From: Mycobacterium intracellulare ATCC 13950 | GTDB lineage: Bacteria > Actinomycetota > Actinomycetes > Mycobacteriales > Mycobacteriaceae | NCBI RefSeq assembly: GCF_000277125.1 | Contig: NC_016946.1 | Coordinates: 4,340,001 to 4,404,000, forward strand | Direction: 5' to 3' | Length of the DNA: 64,000 nt | Shown: positions 48,458-57,750 of the stretch, piece by piece | How the letters are laid out: each line of letters begins with the position of its first letter | Position numbering within the stretch: position 1 is the stretch's first letter | The notes under the pieces: generated by a model | What the model was told of the DNA's origin: nothing | The model's input: only the letters and a program-made list of their open reading frames with translations | Databases searched by the model: none | Position numbers and translations under genes: made by a program

Positions 48458-49390
48458 TTACGGCTGCTCGCGCCGCAGCGGAGAGCCGGTGAACTTCTCG
48501 GGATTGGCGACATCCCATAAGGCGCAAACCTTTCCGTCGCGCACCGTCATCGCCATGATCCGCGGGCACATCTCGCGGTAGCCGTCGGCAGCGGGGAAGC
48601 CGGCGGTGTAGATGCCCAGCTCGCCGTTGACCAGTCCTGCTTGATAGGACGTGTAGAAGGCGGGCCCGTAGCGGTTTGCCAGGCCGAGCATGAACCGGAC
48701 CACCTTGTCCGGGCCGTGGATGACGTGAACGGCCGTGGGCGCCTTGCCATTTGAATCGCCGGTGAAGATGACGTCCGGGTGCAGCAAGGAGACCACGGCC
48801 TCCAGATCGCCGGCGGCCATGGCGGCCAACAACTTTCCCACCACCTCGTTGTGCGATGGGTCGGGTTCGGGCGGTGGCTCGGCCGCGACGGCCTTGCGGG
48901 CCCGCGAGGCCAGCTGCCGGGCGGCGGCCTCGCTGGTACCCAGCGCCTCCGCAACCTCCGCGAACGGCACGTCGAACCCGTCGTGCAAGACGAACGCGAC
49001 CCGCTGGTCGGGCGAGAGGCGCTCCAGCACCACCATCGCCGCGAACCGGGCGTCCTCGCCGGCCACCACCGCGGACAGCGGGTCGGCTTCGGAAGCAGGC
49101 GGGCCGAATCCGGTGACGACGGGCTCGGGCAGCCAGTTTCCGGTGTAGGTCTCGCGCCGGTGCGCCGCCGAGCGCAGCCTGTCCAGACCAAGCCGGCTCA
49201 CCACCGTGGTCAACCACGCCCGCAGGTCGGTGATCTGCGTTCCCTTGTCGGGGTCCTGGCGGTGCCAGCGCAGCCAGGCATCTTGGACGATGTCCTCGGC
49301 GTCGGCGATCGTGCCGGTCAGCCGGTAGGCGACCGACATGAGATGCGGTCGCAACGACTCGAATTCGCTGACCTGTTGCGCTGAGGTCAT
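48458..49390 (-). CDS. sigJ: ECF sigma factor SigJ (ECF41 type, SnoaL-like C-terminal domain)
   Basis: A 310-residue sigma factor (Rv3328c is 312). ATG 49390 is preferred; the frame upstream enters a tandem repeat. Region 2 (YRLTGTIADAEDIVQDAWLR) and region 4 (FAEVAEALGTSEAAARQLAS) are followed by a SnoaL_2/NTF2-like domain from about residue 190. ECF41 hallmarks are present in modified form: NWLPEP in the linker, DSNGK in place of DGGGK, and NPEKF in place of NPDKL. In this group the C-terminal domain itself acts as the regulator, with no separate anti-sigma factor. SigJ contributes to peroxide resistance in M. tuberculosis. Confidence 0.95.
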   Translation of the reverse strand: MTSAQQVSEFESLRPHLMSVAYRLTGTIADAEDIVQDAWLRWHRQDPDKGTQITDLRAWLTTVVSRLGLDRLRSAAHRRETYTGNWLPEPVVTGFGPPASEADPLSAVVAGEDARFAAMVVLERLSPDQRVAFVLHDGFDVPFAEVAEALGTSEAAARQLASRARKAVAAEPPPEPDPSHNEVVGKLLAAMAAGDLEAVVSLLHPDVIFTGDSNGKAPTAVHVIHGPDKVVRFMLGLANRYGPAFYTSYQAGLVNGELGIYTAGFPAADGYREMCPRIMAMTVRDGKVCALWDVANPEKFTGSPLRREQP

Positions 49391-49402
49391 ATCGCCGAGC
49401 CT

Positions 49403-49512
49403 AGCCCGGCGACGGCGAGCGCCGAAACGGCGCGAGTGAGGAGTCGGGCAATCCAACCAAGCCCGGCGACGGCGAGCGCCGAAACGGCGCGAGTGAGGAG
49501 TCGGGCAATCCA
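49403..49512 (+). repeat. 57-bp tandem repeat, two copies (family A)
   Basis: Units begin AGCCCGGCGACGGCGAGCGC at 49403 and 49460. Each contains the perfect inverted repeat GCGCCG-AAA-CGGCGC and then GAGTGAGGAGTCGGGCAATCC. They fill most of the 156-base gap between divergent sigJ and the aminotransferase gene, leaving little room for promoters. A diverged inverted copy is at 30695-30753. Confidence 0.93.
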
Positions 49513-49546
49513 GCCGAGCCCGAAGCGGGCGCTACGCTCACCACCA

Positions 49547-50878
49547 ATGACCGACAACCTGTGGCTGCACTTCTCCCGGCACGGCCCGGGAATCACGCCG
49601 CCGATCATCACCCGCGGCGACGGCGTCACCATCTTCGACGACCGCGGCAAGAGTTACCTCGACGGCCTATCCGGGCTGTTCACCGTGCAGGTCGGTCACG
49701 GCCGCGCCGAGCTCGCCGAGGCCGCCGTCCGGCAGGCGGGCACGCTGGCGTTCTTTCCGCTGTGGGGATACGCCACCCCGACGGCGATCGAGCTCGCCGA
49801 GCGCCTCGCCGGCTACACCCCGGGTGACCTCAACCGCGTCTTCTTCACCACCGGCGGCACCGAGGCCGTCGAGACCGCGTGGAAACTGGCCAAGCAGTAC
49901 TTCAAGCTCACCGGCAAACCCGGTAAGCACAAGGTGATTTCGCGATCGGTCGCCTACCACGGCACCACCCAGGGCGCCCTGGCGATCACCGGGCTGCCCC
50001 GGTACAAGGCGCCCTTCGAACCGGTGACGCCCGGCGGATTCCGGGTGCCCAACACCAACTTCTATCGGGCACCGGAACCGCTGCGCACCGACCCGAAAGC
50101 CTTCGGGCAGTGGGCCGCGGACCGCATCGCCGAGGCCATCGAGTTCGAGGGCCCCGACACCGTGGCGGCGGTATTCCTGGAACCGGTGCAGAACGCCGGT
50201 GGCAGCATCCCGCCTCCCCCAGGCTATTTCGAGCGCGTGCGGGAAATCTGCGACGAATACGACGTGCTGCTGGTCTCCGACGAGGTGATCTGCGCGTTCG
50301 GCCGCATCGGGTCGATGTTCGCCTGTGACGACTTCGGCTACGTGCCCGACATGATCACCTGCGCCAAGGGAATGACGTCGGGCTACTCACCGATCGGCGC
50401 AATGATCGCCAGCGAGCGCCTGTTCGAGCCGTTCAACGACGGCGCGACGATGTTCCCGCACGGCTATACCTTTGGCGGCCACCCGGTTTCGGCGGCCGTC
50501 GGGCTGGCCAACCTCGACATCTTCGAGCGCGAGGGGCTCAACGATCACGTCCGGGCCAACGCGCCGGCCTTGCGCGCCACCCTGGAAAAGCTCTACGACC
50601 TGCCGATCGTCGGCGACGTGCGCGGCGAGGGGTTTTTCTACGGCGTGGAACTGGTCAAGGACAAGGCGACCAAGCAGACGTTCAGCGACGACGAGCGCCG
50701 GCCGCTGCTGGCGCGGGTGGGCTCGGCACTGTTCGATGCCGGGTTGTATTGCCGCACCGACGACCGTGGCGATTCGGTCATTCAACTGGCGCCGCCGCTG
50801 ATCAGCGGCCAGGCCGAGTTCGACACCATCGAGGCCATCCTGCGCGAGGTGCTGCACGAGGAGTCGGCGCGGCTCTAG
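49547..50878 (+). CDS. Class III PLP-dependent aminotransferase (Rv3329-like)
   Basis: A 443-residue omega-aminotransferase family protein. ATG 49547 is used; the frame extends upstream through the family A repeats, which is not credible as coding. Visible are FFTTGGTEAVETAWKLAKQY at the phosphate site, LLVSDEVICAFGRIG with the PLP-ring Asp, and the Schiff-base Lys in MITCAKGMTSGYSP. Relatives use beta-alanine, putrescine, or other omega-amines with pyruvate. The acceptor and donor cannot be named here. It matches Rv3329 in position, between sigJ and dacB1. Confidence 0.92.
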   Translation: MTDNLWLHFSRHGPGITPPIITRGDGVTIFDDRGKSYLDGLSGLFTVQVGHGRAELAEAAVRQAGTLAFFPLWGYATPTAIELAERLAGYTPGDLNRVFFTTGGTEAVETAWKLAKQYFKLTGKPGKHKVISRSVAYHGTTQGALAITGLPRYKAPFEPVTPGGFRVPNTNFYRAPEPLRTDPKAFGQWAADRIAEAIEFEGPDTVAAVFLEPVQNAGGSIPPPPGYFERVREICDEYDVLLVSDEVICAFGRIGSMFACDDFGYVPDMITCAKGMTSGYSPIGAMIASERLFEPFNDGATMFPHGYTFGGHPVSAAVGLANLDIFEREGLNDHVRANAPALRATLEKLYDLPIVGDVRGEGFFYGVELVKDKATKQTFSDDERRPLLARVGSALFDAGLYCRTDDRGDSVIQLAPPLISGQAEFDTIEAILREVLHEESARL

Positions 50879-50883
50879 CCGGA

Positions 50884-50932
50884 TGGTGGCGACCCGCTGC
50901 GCCCGGCTTCGCCGCGCTTGCGATCGCCACCA
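50884..50932 (+). repeat. Dispersed palindromic repeat, family B
   Basis: GTGGCGA at 50886-50892 pairs with TCGCCAC at 50924-50930, enclosing CCCGCTGCGCCCGGCTTCGC. It starts five bases after the aminotransferase stop and ends just before the stop of the convergent small gene. It may act as a bidirectional terminator for the two genes. Confidence 0.75.
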
Positions 50933-50936
50933 GACA

Positions 50937-51343
50937 CTAGCCCGCGCGCCTGACCGCGTCGGCGGCCAGCATCACCTCGCGGACGTGCGGGGCGCTCGGA
51001 TTGCGCCCGAACCGCGAGACGGCGTTGCACAACCATGCCAGTGCCGAGCGCAGCTCCGGCTCGGTGGCAGCATCACGATGCAGCGTGAGTTCCGCCAGCA
51101 CCTGATCGAGCCCGGAACGCCGCACCTGGGTCGCCTTCTCCACCTGTTTGAGCAGATCCTTCAGCGCGCGCGGGGCGACACCGGCCGCGCCGTCGCGCCG
51201 GCGCCGCAGCCTGGCCCACAATCGGTCGTCGGGAATGGCGAATCCTCTGAAGTCGGTGCGGGCGGGCGCTTTCCCGCGGACCGCGCGCCCAGCGTATCCC
51301 GTGCCGGCCGCCCAGGCTGAGTAACTTCCGTCTCATCAGTCAC
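50937..51343 (-). CDS. Small gene read in two frames: frameshift mutation or programmed -1 frameshift
   Basis: GTG 51343 has GGGGAG seven bases upstream and opens a frame reading VTDETEVTQPGRPARDTLGA. After 25 codons it reaches G-GGA-AAG (51275-51269), a canonical slippery heptamer. The other frame, without any start codon of its own, continues from there as APARTDFRGFAIPDDRLWAR and a helical protein ending MLAADAVRRAG. A -1 slip at the heptamer would give a 135-residue protein; without it the first frame ends at 51161. A simple indel or sequencing error would produce the same picture. TTG 51221 could start a 94-residue internal product. No known function; it diverges from dacB1. Confidence 0.65.
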
Positions 51344-51392
51344 AGCGCGGCTCCCCGAATTCGGGCCCCCGATCGCTTAATGTGCACAGACG

Positions 51393-52634
51393 ATGAGCTT
51401 CCTACGTTCGATGTCGTGCCTGGTCGCAGCGGGTTTCGTGGCCTGGGCTCCCGCCACGATTGCCTTGCCCCCCGCCAAGGCCGAACCCGGCGCCGAACCC
51501 AACGCCGCGCCCGCGAGCTGCCCGTACAAGGTGAACACCCCGCCGGCGGTGGACTCGTCGGAGGTCCCCACGGCCGGGGATCCCCCGATCCCGCTGGCGG
51601 TGCCCGCCAAGCCGGTCGGGGGTGACGCCCTGGCCAGTTGCGGCATTGTCGCCGCGCCCAACACGCCGCCGCTCCCGGGCGACGTGTCCGCCGAGGCCTG
51701 GCTGGTGGCCGACCTAGACAGCGGCGCGGTCATCGCCGCCAAAGACCCGCACGGCCGGCACCGCCCGGCCAGCATCATCAAGGTGTTGGTGGCGATGGCC
51801 GCCATCAACACGCTCAACCTGAACAAGTCGGTCGCCGGAACCGCCGACGACGCGGCCGCCGAGGGCACCAAGGTCGGCGTCCAGGAAGGCGGCGTGTTCA
51901 CCGTCAACCAGCTGCTGCACGGGCTGCTGATGCACTCCGGCAACGACGCCGCCCACGCGCTGGCCATGCAGCTCGGCGGCATGCAGCAAGCGCTGGAGAA
52001 GATCAACGTGCTGGCCGCCAAGCTCGGCGGCCAGGACACCCGGGTGGCGACGCCGTCCGGGCTGGACGCGCCCGGCATGAGCACCTCGGCCTACGACATC
52101 GGGCTGTTCTATCGCTACGCGTGGCAGAACCCCACGTTCGCCAACATCGTCGCGACCCGGACGTTCGACTTCCCCGGCCACGGCGACCACCCCGGCTACG
52201 AGCTGGAGAACGACAACCAGCTGCTCTACAAGTATCCCGGCGCCCTGGGCGGCAAGACCGGCTACACCGACGACGCGGGCCAGACGTTCGTGGGCGCGGC
52301 CAACCATGACGGGCGGCGGCTGGTGGCGGTGCTGCTGCACGGGACGCGGCAACCGATCGCGCCGTGGGAACAGGCCGCCCATCTGCTGGACTACGGGTTC
52401 GCCACCCCGCAGGGCACGCAGGTCGGCTCGCTGGTCGCTCCCGACCCGTCGCTGGCGCCCGCCAAGAGCGACACCGCCGCCGACCGGCTCGCCAATAACG
52501 CCGCGGCCGGCGCGATCATCGGCTCGGCGGACGCCATGCCGGTCCGGGTGGGCGTCGCTGTCATCGGCGCCATCATCGTGTTTAGCTTGATCATGGCCGC
52601 ACGCTCGATGAACCGCCGACCCCAACACCGCTGA
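51393..52634 (+). CDS. dacB1: D-alanyl-D-alanine carboxypeptidase DacB1
   Basis: A 413-residue penicillin-binding protein (Rv3330 is 405). A signal peptide (about residues 1-30) leads to a Pro-rich linker and then the serine DD-peptidase domain with SIIK (Ser127, Lys130), SGN (182-184) and KTG (288-290). A C-terminal membrane anchor ([20 protein letters not shown]) ends in basic residues. It trims the terminal D-Ala of peptidoglycan stem peptides and sets the cross-linking. sugI begins six bases after its stop. Confidence 0.97.
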   Translation: MSFLRSMSCLVAAGFVAWAPATIALPPAKAEPGAEPNAAPASCPYKVNTPPAVDSSEVPTAGDPPIPLAVPAKPVGGDALASCGIVAAPNTPPLPGDVSAEAWLVADLDSGAVIAAKDPHGRHRPASIIKVLVAMAAINTLNLNKSVAGTADDAAAEGTKVGVQEGGVFTVNQLLHGLLMHSGNDAAHALAMQLGGMQQALEKINVLAAKLGGQDTRVATPSGLDAPGMSTSAYDIGLFYRYAWQNPTFANIVATRTFDFPGHGDHPGYELENDNQLLYKYPGALGGKTGYTDDAGQTFVGAANHDGRRLVAVLLHGTRQPIAPWEQAAHLLDYGFATPQGTQVGSLVAPDPSLAPAKSDTAADRLANNAAAGAIIGSADAMPVRVGVAVIGAIIVFSLIMAARSMNRRPQHR

Positions 52635-52640
52635 GCGCCG

Positions 52641-53993
52641 GTGGGCACCGGATCGCGGCGCGGCCTGCTGGTCGGGCTGACCGCCGCCAGCGTGGGCGTC
52701 ATCTATGGCTATGACCTGTCCATCATCGCCGGTGCGCAGTTGTTCGTCACCGAGGATTTCGGGCTGTCCACGCGGCAACAGGAACTGCTGACGACGATGG
52801 TGGTGATCGGCCAGATCATCGGGGCGCTCGGCGCCGGTGTGCTGGCCAACGTGATCGGCCGCAAACGCTCGGTCGTGCTGATCCTGTTCGCCTACGCGGC
52901 TTTCGCGCTGCTGGCCGCGTTCTCGGTGTCGCTGACGATGCTGCTGGGGGCGCGCCTGCTCGTCGGGCTGACCATCGGCGTGACGGTCGTGGTCGTCCCG
53001 GTGTACGTGGCGGAATCGGCGCCGACGGCGGTGCGTGGCTCGCTGCTGACGGCTTACCAGCTGGCGATCGTCAGCGGGCTCATTGTCGGATACGTGACCG
53101 GCTACCTGCTGGCCGGCACGCACAGCTGGCGGTGGATGCTGGGGTTGGCGTGCGTGCCCGCACTGCTGTTGGCGCCGTTGGTGATTCGGATGCCCGATAC
53201 GGCCCGGTGGTACGTGCTCAAAGGCCGGGTCGACGACGCCCGGCGGGCGCTGCTGCGGGTGGAGCCCGACGCGCGGGTGGACGACGAGCTGGCCGATATC
53301 GGCCGGGCGGTCAGCGAAGGTGGCGGCCGGCTCTCCGAGATGCTGCCGGAAATGGTTCGCAGGCCCTATCTTCGGGCGACTGTCTTCGTCGTCGTTCTCG
53401 GCTTCCTGATCCAGATCACGGGCATCAACGCGATCATCTACTACAGCCCCCGGATCTTCGAGGCCATGGGCTTCACCGGAAATTTCGCGCTGCTGGGTCT
53501 GCCGGCGCTGGTCCAGGTGGCCGGATTGGCCGCCGTCGGCACGGCGCTGCTGCTGGTCGACCGGGTGGGCCGGCGGCCAATCCTGTTGTGCGGCACCGCG
53601 ATGATGATCGGCGCCGATGTCGTGCTGATGGCCGTGTTCGGCCGTGGGATCGGCGGCGCGGTCGCCGGGTTCGCCGGCGTGTTGCTGTTCATCTTCGGCT
53701 ACACCATGGGTTTCGGCTCCCTGGGCTGGGTGTACGCCAGCGAAAGCTTCCCGTCCCGGCTGCGCTCGATCGGGTCGAGCACCATGTTGACCTCCAACCT
53801 GGTGGCCAACGCCATCATCGCCGCCGTCTTCCTGACCATGCTGCATTCCTTGGGCGGCGCAGGGACTTTCGCGGCGTTCGCCGCGCTCGCGTTGATCGCG
53901 TTCGTCTTCGTCTATCGGTATGCGCCGGAGACCAAGGGCCGCCAGCTCGAGGACATCCGCCACTTCTGGGAGAACGGCGGCCGGTGGGACTGA
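52641..53993 (+). CDS. sugI: MFS sugar transporter SugI
   Basis: A 450-residue major facilitator of the sugar porter group, GTG start, with twelve predicted helices. Family marks are YGYDLSIIAGAQLF in helix 1, GRKRSV in the 2-3 loop, PVYVAESAPTAVRGSL at the end of helix 4 (PxYxxE), and DRVGRRPILL in the 8-9 loop, with PETKG at the end (APETKGRQLED). M. tuberculosis SugI (Rv3331) is longer at about 500, so this N-terminus may be shorter. The sugar is unknown. nagA starts inside its last codons, hinting at an amino sugar. Confidence 0.92.
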   Translation: MGTGSRRGLLVGLTAASVGVIYGYDLSIIAGAQLFVTEDFGLSTRQQELLTTMVVIGQIIGALGAGVLANVIGRKRSVVLILFAYAAFALLAAFSVSLTMLLGARLLVGLTIGVTVVVVPVYVAESAPTAVRGSLLTAYQLAIVSGLIVGYVTGYLLAGTHSWRWMLGLACVPALLLAPLVIRMPDTARWYVLKGRVDDARRALLRVEPDARVDDELADIGRAVSEGGGRLSEMLPEMVRRPYLRATVFVVVLGFLIQITGINAIIYYSPRIFEAMGFTGNFALLGLPALVQVAGLAAVGTALLLVDRVGRRPILLCGTAMMIGADVVLMAVFGRGIGGAVAGFAGVLLFIFGYTMGFGSLGWVYASESFPSRLRSIGSSTMLTSNLVANAIIAAVFLTMLHSLGGAGTFAAFAALALIAFVFVYRYAPETKGRQLEDIRHFWENGGRWD

Positions 53994-55111
53994 TCGCCGC
54001 GGGAACCATGGTCGTGGACGGGCGGCTCTGCCGACCGGGCTGGCTCGAGACCGCTGGCGGGCGGATCGCGGCCGCCGCGCCCGGGCCGCCGCCGCGCCCG
54101 CCCGACCGCGACTACCCCGATTGCACTGTGGTGCCGGGATTTATCGACATGCACGTGCACGGCGGCGGGGGCGCTTCCTACACCGACGCCGACGGCATCG
54201 GCAAGGCCGCCGCCTTCCACCTGCGTCACGGCACCACCACGACGCTGGCCAGCCTGGTGACCGCCGCTCCCCCGGAATTGCTCAGTGGGGTGCGCGCGCT
54301 CACCGACGCCACCAGGAGTGGCACGATCGCGGGGATCCACCTCGAAGGCCCCTGGCTGAGCCGGGCACGGTGCGGGGCCCACGACCGCACCCAGATGCGC
54401 GACCCGGACCCCGACGAGATCGATGCGCTGCTGACCGCCGCCGGCGACGCGATCAAGATGGTCACCCTGGCGCCGGAGCTGCCCGGTGCCGACGCCGCCA
54501 TCCGGCGTTTCCTGGACGCGGGAGTCGTTGTGGCGGTGGGCCATACCGACGCGACCTACGAGCAGACCCGCCGCGCCATCGAGCTGGGCGCCACGGTCGG
54601 CACGCATCTGTTCAACGCCATGCCGCCGCTGCACCATCGGGAGCCCGGCCCGGCGCTCGCGCTGCTGCGGGACCCACGGGTGACCGTCGAGCTCATCGCC
54701 GACGGCGTGCACCTACACCCGGACGTGGCGCGCGCGGTGATCGAGGCCGCCGGCGCGGACCGCGTCGCCGTGATCACCGACGCGATCGCCGCGGCGGGCC
54801 GCGCCGACGGCGCGTATCGGCTCGGCGCGGTGCGCATCGACGTGGTCTCCGGCGTCGCGCGGGTGCAGGGGACGTCGACGATCGCGGGCAGCACGGCCAC
54901 CATGGATCGGCTCTTTCGCGCCGTGGCCGGGTTCGGCGCGAACCGCGACGCCGGGCTGGCCGCGGCGGTTCAGGTGACGTCGGCGACCCCGGCGCGCGCG
55001 CTCGGGCTCGAACGGGTCGGTAGCCTGCGGCCCGGCTACGACGCCAATCTTGTGGTGCTCGACCGTGATCTGCGGGTGAGCGACGTCATGGTGCGCGGCG
55101 ACTGGCTCTGA
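53984..55111 (+). CDS. nagA: N-acetylglucosamine-6-phosphate deacetylase
   Basis: A 375-residue amidohydrolase (Rv3332 is 383). GTG 53984 overlaps sugI by 10 bases; ATG 54008 is an alternative. Metal and catalytic residues are in VVPGFIDMHVHGGGG, GIHLEGPWLS (Glu), AVGHTDATYEQ, THLFNAMPPLHHREPG and VITDAIAAAG (catalytic Asp). It makes glucosamine 6-phosphate in amino-sugar recycling and catabolism. The dacB1-sugI-nagA order suggests a cell-wall turnover unit: the carboxypeptidase trims, the porter imports, and the deacetylase recycles. That link is inference. Confidence 0.94.
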   Translation: MGLIAAGTMVVDGRLCRPGWLETAGGRIAAAAPGPPPRPPDRDYPDCTVVPGFIDMHVHGGGGASYTDADGIGKAAAFHLRHGTTTTLASLVTAAPPELLSGVRALTDATRSGTIAGIHLEGPWLSRARCGAHDRTQMRDPDPDEIDALLTAAGDAIKMVTLAPELPGADAAIRRFLDAGVVVAVGHTDATYEQTRRAIELGATVGTHLFNAMPPLHHREPGPALALLRDPRVTVELIADGVHLHPDVARAVIEAAGADRVAVITDAIAAAGRADGAYRLGAVRIDVVSGVARVQGTSTIAGSTATMDRLFRAVAGFGANRDAGLAAAVQVTSATPARALGLERVGSLRPGYDANLVVLDRDLRVSDVMVRGDWL

Positions 55112-55142
55112 GCGTTAACATCGGAGACGTCAGCACCTGACA

Positions 55143-55186
55143 CCGGACGAGGGGCCCCGTACCCGGCCAGCGACAAGACGGGCGCC
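55143..55186 (+). promoter_or_regulatory. Guanidine-III (ykkC-III) riboswitch
   Basis: The 44 bases start CCGGACGAGG, then CCCCGTACCCGGCCAG and ACAAGACGGG, and end GCGCC. This follows, almost base for base, the guanidine-III aptamer known from Thermobifida fusca (CCGGACGAGG, CCGUACCCGG, ACAAGACGG). CCGG at the 5' end pairs with CCGG of ACCCGG, and CCCGT can pair with ACGGG to form the pseudoknot. The ribosome site GGAGG starts three bases after the aptamer. Guanidine binding should free that site and turn on the exporter gene. Confidence 0.88.
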
Positions 55187-55199
55187 GTGGAGGTGCGCA

Positions 55200-55514
55200 A
55201 TGGCATGGCTCGTCTTGATCGCGTCGGGCGTCCTGGAGGCGGTGTGGGCGACCGCCCTGAACAAGTCCGACGGCTTCTCCCGGCTCGGCCCTTCGCTGGT
55301 CTTCGTTGTCGCACTGGCGCTTTCGATGGCCGGGCTGGCGACCGCGATGCGCACGCTGCCGGTCGGAACCAGTTACGCGGTCTGGGTCGGCGTCGGGGCC
55401 GTGCTGACGGTGGGCTACGCGGCGCTGATCGGCGAGGAACCGGCGTCGTTGACCAAGCTGTTGCTGATCGGCGGCATCGTGGCCTGCATCGCGGGCTTGA
55501 AGTTGGTCAGCTAG
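55200..55514 (+). CDS. gdx: SMR-family guanidinium exporter (Gdx/SugE type)
   Basis: A 104-residue protein with four helices. LIASGVLEAVWATALNKSDG places the essential Glu13 in helix 1 and matches the SugE/Gdx subtype rather than EmrE. GTSYAVWVGVGAVLTV in helix 3 carries the conserved Tyr/Trp. Gdx exports guanidinium by proton exchange as a dual-topology dimer. Substrate assignment is strongly supported by the guanidine-III riboswitch immediately upstream. The stop overlaps that of the convergent YihY gene. Confidence 0.93.
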   Translation: MAWLVLIASGVLEAVWATALNKSDGFSRLGPSLVFVVALALSMAGLATAMRTLPVGTSYAVWVGVGAVLTVGYAALIGEEPASLTKLLLIGGIVACIAGLKLVS

Positions 55515-56548
55515 CGGCCACGGCGGGCCAACCCTGCGATCCGCGAAAGTGCCAGCGCCCCAACGGCTCCCAGCCCCATTGCGGTCAGCGTCTGGCGGGT
55601 GCTCAGACCTTCGTCCATGTGCACCCGCGGCGCGATGATCGCCGGGGCCGGGGGCTCCACAGGGCGGTCGCGCGGGTCGGTGGATGCCGTCGCCCCCCAC
55701 GCAGTGCAGAACAACACGAGATAGGCGGTGATGTAAGCGAACACCATCAACCCCAGCACCGGGCCGAACGCCGCGCCCGCGGGGCTGCGCAACACCGTCT
55801 TCAAATAGATCGACCCCACCTGCTTGAACACTTCGAAGCCGACGGCCGCGATCAGCCCGGCCCGCATCGAATCGACGAAGCTGACCTTCTCCCGGGGCAG
55901 GCGCGCGATCATCCACGTGAACAGCAGCCACGACACCAAGGTCGCGATCAGGATCGAGAAAAGCCAGAACAGCCAATCGAACACCGCGAATTGCGGCACG
56001 CCAAGCCATTTCAGCAACGCGGCCATCGGCGCGGCGTGGCCGACGGTGGTCAGCGCGACGGTGGCCAGGATCACCGCGAACGTCCCCACCATCGCCAGCA
56101 GATCGGAGAACTTGCTCCGCACGAAGCCCGGCGACTCCACGTGCGAGTCCCACCACATCTCGGTCAGCGCCTGCCGCAGGTGCGATATCCAGCCCAGCCC
56201 CGCCCACACCGCGGTGACCAGACCGATGACACCGACCGAAGTCCGGGCGTCGATGGCCGAGTTCATCAACTCCTGCAGCTGATTACCCAGCGTGCCCGAC
56301 ACCTGGGACCGGATGTGGTCGTCGATCGTGCTCAGCAGGTGCGGCCGCCGGGCCAGCACGAAGCCGAACACCGCGAAACCGACCATGAGCAACGGGAACA
56401 ACGCGAGAATCGTGTAATACGTGAGGCCGGCGGCGAAGAACCCGCCGTTGCGCTCGTCGAAACGCTGGTAGGCGCGGATGACGTGGTCGAGCCACCCGTG
56501 CCGGGACCGCAGCCGATCAAGAAACCCCTCCTCGGCCGGCTCGCTCAT
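55511..56548 (-). CDS. YihY/UPF0761 family inner-membrane protein
   Basis: A 345-residue membrane protein (related to Rv3335c) with six predicted helices. GGFFAAGLTYYTILALFPLL is the family signature near residue 35. WAGLGWISHLRQALTEMWWD and the long helix pairs follow. It was once called ribonuclease BN by mistake; its role is unknown. The N-terminal MSEPAEEGFLDRLRSRHG is cytosolic. ATG 56548 begins 11 bases after the trpS stop, so it is likely co-transcribed with trpS. Confidence 0.9.
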   Translation of the reverse strand: MSEPAEEGFLDRLRSRHGWLDHVIRAYQRFDERNGGFFAAGLTYYTILALFPLLMVGFAVFGFVLARRPHLLSTIDDHIRSQVSGTLGNQLQELMNSAIDARTSVGVIGLVTAVWAGLGWISHLRQALTEMWWDSHVESPGFVRSKFSDLLAMVGTFAVILATVALTTVGHAAPMAALLKWLGVPQFAVFDWLFWLFSILIATLVSWLLFTWMIARLPREKVSFVDSMRAGLIAAVGFEVFKQVGSIYLKTVLRSPAGAAFGPVLGLMVFAYITAYLVLFCTAWGATASTDPRDRPVEPPAPAIIAPRVHMDEGLSTRQTLTAMGLGAVGALALSRIAGLARRGR

Positions 56549-56559
56549 GGTGAAACGTC

Positions 56560-57594
<1,035 letters not shown>

Positions 57595-57682
57595 TCACGC
57601 GCGGCCGCCCCGCCCGGTGTGCGGCCAGCCTCACCCTCGATGCCGAGTGTGCGGCGTGCCGGCCGCTCGCGATCGGCCCGCC

Positions 57683-57712
57683 TTGCGATACCGGCGGTAC
57701 CGCCTTTAATGT
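57683..57712 (+). promoter_or_regulatory. Possible promoter of the hydrolase gene with internal palindrome
   Basis: TTGCGA (57683-57688) and TAATGT (57707-57712) are separated by 18 bases. The spacer contains the perfect palindrome GGCGGTACCGCC (57693-57704), which could be a binding site. If this promoter is used, the ATG inside the -10 cannot be the start and GTG 57751 is favoured. Confidence 0.35.
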
Positions 57713-57750
57713 CGGGCTATGCACAACCTCGTCTGCTCGGCTCCCCGCTC

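Noticed and set aside
49436..49546. Upstream start for the aminotransferase at 49436
   Set aside because: The extra 37 residues are translation of the family A repeat; the ATG at 49547 gives the normal family N-terminus.
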